DNA of 64,000 bases, taken from contig JAQFVV010006221.1 of NCBI GenBank assembly GCA_028023455.1, forward strand, positions 1,432,001 through 1,496,000, written 5' to 3'. Shown here one piece after another: positions 57,833 to 64,000 of this stretch. Source of the stretch: Epiperipatus broadwayi (lineage: Eukaryota; Onychophora; Udeonychophora; Euonychophora; Peripatidae). Both the position numbers and the translations under genes were made by a program. The first letter of the stretch is position 1; each line of letters starts with the position of its first letter. The notes beneath the pieces were generated by a model. The model made no database searches and was not told the DNA's origin. It worked only from the letters and a program-made list of their open reading frames with translations.

Positions 57833-59529
57833 CAACAAATATATAAATGTGCTATATTAATAATGGAAGTTGGGTCTGAGCATTAGAATACCCACACACA
57901 CCAATCTAAAGCAAACATTTAATTGACACAGAAATATTGTAAACAAACAAATAAACATATAATAAACTCGTACTTTTTTTGTTATTTATTTTTTATATAT
58001 TTTCAGCATATGCCATTCAAAAATGATGATGAAGAGCCCAGCCTTAATGATGGCTGAGCTTAAATACTTTTAGTACCTCCCCCCTTCCATTTTCTGAATG
58101 ATACTTTTTTGTCAATCAAATTATATCCAATTTTTAATTTATTGTATGGTATTGTTTTATAAATTATCTATTCAAACTTTACAGACATCACGTGGTTTTG
58201 TTGAATTTTCCCGCTCGTGAAAATCCTCCTGAGATAATAAAAATGAAAGTTTTTTAAATATAAAAAAATAAAACATAGCAGACCAACTTTAATCTCAAAA
58301 TTTTGAATGGGAATTGGCCGCTATGAATATGATATTGAAATGAATTAATAGTTCTCTCAAAAGGCTTTCCATGTACTATTCCTAATGATTATTGATTATT
58401 TCTATAATTAAAATTTTCTAATACATTTTACATGTACACATATATACAACTCTACTTAAACCGATTTCTTAATACTTTTATTAATTCGTAATTTTTCCAT
58501 AAAACTTTCTTTCACTATCTTATAGTTATAATTTATTTCTACAATGATATGATTTTTATCAGACACTTTCTTTATTAAATAAACAGGATATTTACTTTAT
58601 AAATTTTACCCCCCCTCCCTTTCTGATTCATCTGCACTATTAATATGATCTGTAAAATATTTTTAATAAACAAACTTTCAACTTTGACCGTTTTTTCACT
58701 TTTAAATGTTTGTTAAATTGATATTTTAAATTAAACAATTCTTATTTTAAAGCATTTATGAATAAATTTTGCTTTCTACTAAGTAACTGTATGAAAACCT
58801 ATTCCATTTTTATTTTGACTTCAACTTAATACTCTCTAAATAACTCTTATATTACAATTAATGCAGTTTATGAGGAAATTTTTAATACACACTGTCTTAA
58901 ATAAAACCAGCTTCAAACTGAGGAAGCTTTGGTTAAAACCAAAGGCTACAATATATATATATATTTGATTTTAAAGTGTCTTATCGTAGAGGCTTGACTC
59001 AGCTCAAGTTTTTGAAGTGATACATTAATAAAATATGGTCCATGGTGGTATTCGGAAATAGATATAGAAAATATTGTATGTATGTAGATATCATGTTTAG
59101 AGTTATGAACCACTAATATGTCCTTTTTATATATAAGCTATAGGTGTCATGAATTTTAAATTAGAAAGGTTAATGGTAACCACAAAGAATATTTTATGTT
59201 AAATGTATGATTATAATAATAAGTAATTTGTAATAAATATTTGTTATTTATTTTGGAGCCAGTGCTAATGGTTTTGGCCATTAGATATTTACTGTTTTTG
59301 GTGCTACCATTATGAGGCTCAATATAAAAAGACAAAAAGTACAGCCTGAGAAACTGAATGACTATTTGACAGAAGGTTATAAATTTAGTAGTGACTGTAA
59401 CTAGAAGTTTATATTTTGGAGTTCCCAATGAGTGGCTTAATTTAGAAAAAAAAAACCCCTGAAAGAGAAAAAAATTAATATTTTTGGCTAAATAGTAATT
59501 CAAAAGTTGGCTTGAACGAACAACATAAA
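57833..59529. other. AT-rich sequence
   Basis: CTGAGGAAGCTTTGGTTAAA with CCAAAGGCTAC at 58917-58950 makes a hairpin reminiscent of the Penelope-type terminal motifs, but lacks GAAAC. The 115-codon minus frame at 59156-59503 has no recognisable domain. Confidence 0.45.
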
Positions 59530-60243
59530 ATAAAAAACGAAAAGTGTAATATTAGTTTAGATGCTACAAGAAGAAAACAGAGATATGGCTTGAAAGTTTG
59601 AGTATCTATCTAGGGAGAAATCATTTATTAAATTTATTAAAGCATAAAAAATTGTAATGGATCTAGTAAAGAAGAATGAAGTTAGAGAATCTAAAGATGA
59701 AAGTAGGGAACTATTTATATGAGCCCAGAGGCTGAGAATGTGTTATGGGAAGAAGATGGTCTTTAGATAACATTTACAGATACTGGCATTATCATAAGAA
59801 AATATAAGTACCTGAAAATGAAAACCTAAAGGAAAAGAAAACAGACATTAATAAAAGAAATAAAAGTTTTGGCAGAAAATTGGAAAAGAATTTTGGCAGG
59901 AAATGGAAAAGTCAACAGCAAATAAAAAATTTTCAGCAGAGGTAATAGAAAATGGAAGAATTTTGGCAAAATCAACAGAAGATAGAATTGTGCAAAGTCA
60001 GTAGAAATTAGAATTTCTGCAGAAAATAGAGCAACATCAGCAGAAAGTAATAGAAGAAATTTGGTAAGATGGGAAAGGGTTTAGCAGAAAATGAAAGAAA
60101 ATTGAAAGGAAAATAAAGACCATAAAGAATGTTAAAAAAATATACATAAGATATGCAAAAAGATGAGAAAATTAGAAATTTTGCAAGTGATAAGATAAAT
60201 GTTGAAATTGTTGGAAGAAATAAAGCAGATATAATGGAATCAT
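59530..60243 (+). repeat. Purine-rich degenerate repeat
   Basis: Irregular copies of TTTGGCAGAAAATGGAAAAG-type units between about 59860 and 60110, strongly purine-biased on this strand. The minus-strand frame 60008-60265 is its low-complexity shadow. It may be decayed coiled-coil coding sequence or a minisatellite. Confidence 0.45.
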
Positions 60244-60770
60244 AAATAGTCAAAATAAGAGTCATAGATCACATGACCCTATCTCTTAAGCTTGTAAGAT
60301 TATAAACAATGAGGATTGCCAATTCCTCTACAAGCTTTATGATAAATGCTTAGCCAGAGCCAGCACTTAAAATATCTTTGTCAGGAACTCCTCCCCAAAC
60401 CCCTGACCATGGTTTTGTGCTTTGGTACTCCTCAGAGAGGTGTCAGGGTATGTTCAGACACTAGATCTAAAAATACCAACCCAAAGCCAAGCACTTATCT
60501 AAAAGTTATCTATTGAGTGGAAAATCTGAAAATTTCAGACATCTACATGTCTTCAAACCCAGCTATCCAACTCAAATAGCTATATGGGGCTGATAGATCT
60601 TCAGCCATACCATATAGTAGTAGTCTTAGCAATATAAAATTGCATGACTTATGGCAGAGACTATAAATAGTCAAAATAAGAGTCATAGATTACATAACTC
60701 TATCTCTTAAGCTTGTAAGTTATAAACAATGAGGATTGCCAATTCCTCTACAAGCTTTATGATACATTGC
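60244..60770 (+). repeat. Direct repeats of ~107 bp bounding a 0.4-kb unit
   Basis: ATAGTCAAAATAAGAGTCAT, ATCTCTTAAGCTTGTAAG, AACAATGAGGATTGCCAATT and CCTCTACAAGCTTTATGATA occur at 60246-60351 and 60666-60766. The spacing is about 420 bp. The second copy runs directly into the Penelope-like frame, so this may be the partial tandem repeat typical of Penelope-like element ends. Confidence 0.75.
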
Positions 60771-61395
60771 AGCTATTGCTCAAGGAAAATTTATAATAAA
60801 CAAAAAGATTTAATAATCAATGAGTTAAAAATGAATGGTTTCTTTGTATATATAATTAAAAGAAGTATTGGAAAAATAGAGTATAAGATAAATAAAAATG
60901 AAAAGAGTGAAGTAAAAAAGAAAGGTGAAAATAGATATATAGGAATAAAAACAAATAATAATATCATAGTGAATAAGTTCAACAAAATTATAAAGAAGAT
61001 TAATAAAAGATACAAAAGAATAATTAATACAAAAATAGTTATTAAAAAAAGAGAAAATTTATTAAATTTGATAGATAACAAATACATAGGATATAATAAA
61101 GAAATAATTAATGGAGTATATGTGATAAAATGCAAACAATGTCTAGATAGTGGTTTGATAACAAATATGTGGGAGAAACAAAAAATTCTATAAAAACAAG
61201 ATTAAAACAACATATGGCAGATAATAAATCACCGATATATATACATACAAAAGAAACAGGACACTTATTTACACAAAGTTCAATAAAAATGAAGTTACAT
61301 ATTAAAAGTATTAAGGAAAGAAAAATAAAAGAAGCTATATAAATAAGAAAGATAAAACCAGAATTTAATAGAGATTCTGGGATTGGGATGAGATT
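60729..61395 (+). pseudogene. Penelope-like retroelement, C-terminal GIY-YIG remnant
   Basis: Frame 60729-61193 is Lys/Asn/Ile-rich and ends NGVYVIKCKQCLD. A frameshift near 61160 moves the rest to another frame: KYVGETKNSIKTRLKQHMA, then KETGHLF and IKERKIKEAI. Together they make a GIY-YIG domain with the Cys-x2-Cys, Tyr-Val-Gly-Glu and Arg-Leu-Lys-x-His landmarks. Stop after EAI at about 61340 and a further IKPEFNRDSG tail. Confidence 0.8.
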
Positions 61396-61565
61396 GATAT
61401 AGTTATAGTTATTAAATAAGATATATAGAGGTAAATATGTAAAGAGATAATTGTTTATAAATGAGTTGGAGATGATAAAAAATGGTTAGGAGTATAAATG
61501 TGGGTATATTTATAGATATTAAATAATAGGAAAATAATAAATTAATAAAATTAACATAATATTTA

Positions 61566-61800
61566 CGTATAAAACAGTATAATAAAAATTTATGAGAATT
61601 ATATAAAAATAATAATAAAAGTTAAAGTATATAAAATAAAAAATATATATGTAAATAAAGTTGTAGGGAATATATATATATATAAAAACATATAAAGCAG
61701 TATAATATAAATTTATGAGAATTATATAATAATAATAAAGTTAAAGTGTATATAAAAAAAGAAGATATATAAATAAAAAGTTGTAGGGGATACATATTTA
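61566..61800 (+). repeat. Tandem duplication, ~120-bp unit
   Basis: CAGTATAATA.AAATTTATGA, GAATTATATAA, AAGTTAAAGT.TATA and GTTGTAGGG.ATA occur at 61573-61670 and 61698-61792, downstream of the Penelope-like frame. Confidence 0.7.
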
Positions 61801-62354
61801 GTTTAAATAACATGTAATAGAGGGAGCTAGGGTATAAGATAATTTTTTGAAAAAAAGACGATTTTTTATTTTTATTTAGAAGATCAAAATAAACTTGGTG
61901 AGTTTAAAGATTATAATGTTTATAGGTTTTAAATATTCAGAAATAATAATAAATATAAAATATTAATTTTAAAAGAAGAATGAGTAAGGAAATAATAAAT
62001 ATTATATGATTTAAAATTAAAAGAGTTTTAGTTATTAATCATAAAGTTTAAGTTTATGAAGAATAGAGATAATTAGTAGATTGTTAATAATAATAAAATA
62101 GATAATTTTTCAGATTAATAGTTGTCCTTGAATGGATATATGTATAAAATTAGGAATACACATGTATAATTTATATTTATTTTTTATTTATGTAGTACAT
62201 TTTATTTTATATTAATTGTTTTATTTGGGTTTGATTATTTATTTCAGTTTTTTAATATATATATTTTATGTTGTTTTTAGTTTTTTATTATTTAAAATTT
62301 TTTATGGTGTTATTATACAGTTATGTTTTTTATTTTATTTTGTTCATTATATAA

Positions 62355-62445
62355 TAGCTCTGAAGAAGACTGCAGGTCAGTCGAAACGTAGGTGTATGTG
62401 TATGTACAAATAAAGAGTTTTGCTAAAAAGTGTTTGAAGTTTGGA
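62355..62445 (+). repeat. Penelope-type terminal motif with hammerhead-like core
   Basis: CTGAAGA (fits CUGANGA), stem II GACTG/CAGTC around CAGGT, GAAAC at 62382-62386, then ACAAATAAAGAG and AAAAAGTGTTTGAAG. It lies about 1 kb downstream of the Penelope-like frame on the same strand. Stems I and III are not convincing. It is the best conserved of the series at 39520, 41300 and 41865. Confidence 0.55.
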
Positions 62446-63184
62446 CAAATTATATTTATAGAATATTATGGCAAACATAATAAAATAGTTTACTTTAAGA
62501 AAAACACAGACTTTTTTATAATCAAAAAAATGTAATCCTTTGATAAATGGAAAGATACTAATCCATTTTAAGAGTTTTAATTAGACAGGATGTCTTCAAT
62601 TTAATTAAGGTTTAATTTAAAGTAATTAAAATTTTAAAAAATCAGAAATAGATTTGTATATGGCATGATATCAAAAACTAATTAATCTCAATGTTTAATT
62701 ATAATCTTATTATATATACTCTAATTATATTTAGCTGTTTTTTTTTTTTTGTTATAAATTTTTCACTTGTTTTCAGAAATACAAAATTTGCTACAATAGC
62801 TTTTAATATTTAAAAGCTTAACATTTTCTTACATAACAAAAATCAATTTGTTTTATTTTTCTTAATAGTCTTCAGATTGTAACTAAATCTTTTTAAATGC
62901 ATTGAGCTTTCATATGAATTGCTAGTTTGTCCTTGGGAATTCTAACTTGGATATAAAGCCAACATCAGTAAGAATGGCCATGCGAATATGCTAATCTGTT
63001 ATAAATTAACCATTATCAATGTGAATCAATTCCACAAAACAAATCTTTCAAAATTTGTGAAAACCCAACTGTGACAAAGATAATGAGATATAACTACAGA
63101 AAATCAGGGTCCTGCATTATAAACCTGAAACCATGAACTTAGTATAATGTAGAGCTCTAAAATAATTGGACATAAAATAAATGA
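62446..63184. other. AT-rich sequence
   Basis: Nothing recognised. Confidence 0.5.
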
Positions 63185-63725
63185 GTATTTAAAATGTAAT
63201 TGCAAATCACTATGGAAACCAATAACAAGAAATGTCCCTCTTCTATAATCTTAGGTAATCACGTAAAAGTTTGAATTTATTTTCTGAACTTTATTAAATT
63301 TCAAAGTGAGCTTTCCTTTTTACCTAAAAGACCATAATATTTTATTTTGTCATTTATTCTTTAAGTAACATCCTCTCTTACTTTATGTGACTGTTTGTTA
63401 TGTATATTTTTAATTTAATCATTTTGAGTTTATTAATAAAATAATTTACCATATAATGTTAGGTAGGTTTAAGTTTTAAGAGAGAAAAAGCAACATTTAA
63501 GGATGATATAATTGGAGCTATAAAATATTAGAGACTGTATTAAAATGTGTGTGAGTATATCACAAGGAATTAGTTATTGAAATTGATAGCCAGTAATACT
63601 TTTATATTGATTAAATATTTTGTAAAACTTAAGAATTAAAAAGGGAAAAAATGTATGCATTTGTTGGCAACTTATTAGAACTAATGTTTCGATGGATGCA
63701 TGTTGATTCAATTTGAGCAGACTTC
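63185..63725 (+). repeat. ~0.6-kb dispersed repeat, copy 2
   Basis: Partner of 53925-54545, with the same order of conserved phrases and moderate divergence. Confidence 0.7.
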
Positions 63726-63737
63726 ACTTTATAAAAC

Positions 63738-63900
63738 CACTGAAAAATCACATGATTAACATTTCCTATGGTGACACAAGCTGTTCTCCAGACAGTAGAT
63801 TCCCCAAACTTTCTAGCATCTATTGATTAATATGGCTAGCACTGAGTGGTACTATGGTCTGGACAATTTGCTATTGTTTTAGACATAAATTTATTGACTA
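63738..63900. mobile_element. HF family, decayed ends
   Basis: AAACCACTGAAAAATCACAT, CTATTGATTAATATGGCTAG and CACTGAGTGGTACTATGGTC retain the terminal order of HF elements. The ribozyme region is missing. Confidence 0.6.
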
Positions 63901-64000
63901 AATTTTTAGAATGGATTTCACTTCTAGTACAATGTATATGTTGCTTTAACATTTATATCATAATTAACTTATTGAAATAATTATATGAAGTTTGTAATTT

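Noticed and set aside
62355-62400. Intact hammerhead ribozyme at the Penelope-type motif
   Set aside because: Core and stem II fit, but I could not pair stem I across the site or form a credible stem III.
1-64000. Assignment to a cephalopod because of abundant SINEs and Penelope-like elements
   Set aside because: These element classes are widespread in invertebrates and I see no lineage-specific SINE that I can identify with certainty.

Overview
The window is AT-rich eukaryotic DNA from an animal, most likely an invertebrate with a large, repeat-filled genome. Evidence for this is three spliced exons of one animal-type nucleoside transporter gene separated by introns of about 14 kb and 17 kb. 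The rest is packed with non-LTR retrotransposons, Penelope-like elements, tRNA-derived SINEs, fold-back elements and hammerhead-ribozyme-bearing repeats. I see no operons, ribosome binding sites, rRNA genes or CRISPR arrays. The species cannot be named from this sequence.

The gene: exons at 12538-12703, 26838-26996 and 44101-44281 (+ strand) encode consecutive parts of the C-terminal half of a concentrative nucleoside transporter (SLC28/CNT family). Reading phases agree across both introns and all three donor sites are canonical. Upstream exons and the terminal exon were not recognised, so the gene is partial here.

Layout: 1-12.5 kb is AT-rich sequence upstream of (or within an intron of) the gene, with palindromic elements and a 0.9 kb terminal-inverted-repeat transposon at 11.5 kb. 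12.7-26.8 kb is an intron holding several copies of a hammerhead fold-back repeat, nested palindromes and a Penelope-like element on the minus strand. 27-44 kb is the next intron and is the most repeat-dense part: a LINE with reverse transcriptase motifs, a second LINE tail, hammerhead/tRNA-like composites, a tandem array of ~0.4 kb hammerhead-bearing units, a second Penelope-like element and a SINE-based palindrome. 44.3-64 kb contains a second TIR transposon copy with a nested LINE fragment, an iterated repeat at 52 kb, SINEs, an LTR-retrotransposon remnant near 57 kb and a third Penelope-like remnant at 60.7 kb.

The most notable content is ribozyme-like. At least two repeat families carry type I hammerhead ribozyme architecture. 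In one family (35.1, 50.5, 18.1 and 32.5 kb) the 35.1 kb copy keeps every invariant core base, forms all three stems, and shows a compensatory base-pair change relative to the 50.5 kb copy. It lies just upstream of a tRNA-like segment with a good B box. In the second family (about a dozen copies) the ribozyme sits inside a fold-back element. A diverged relative forms a tandem array at 39.7-41.0 kb.
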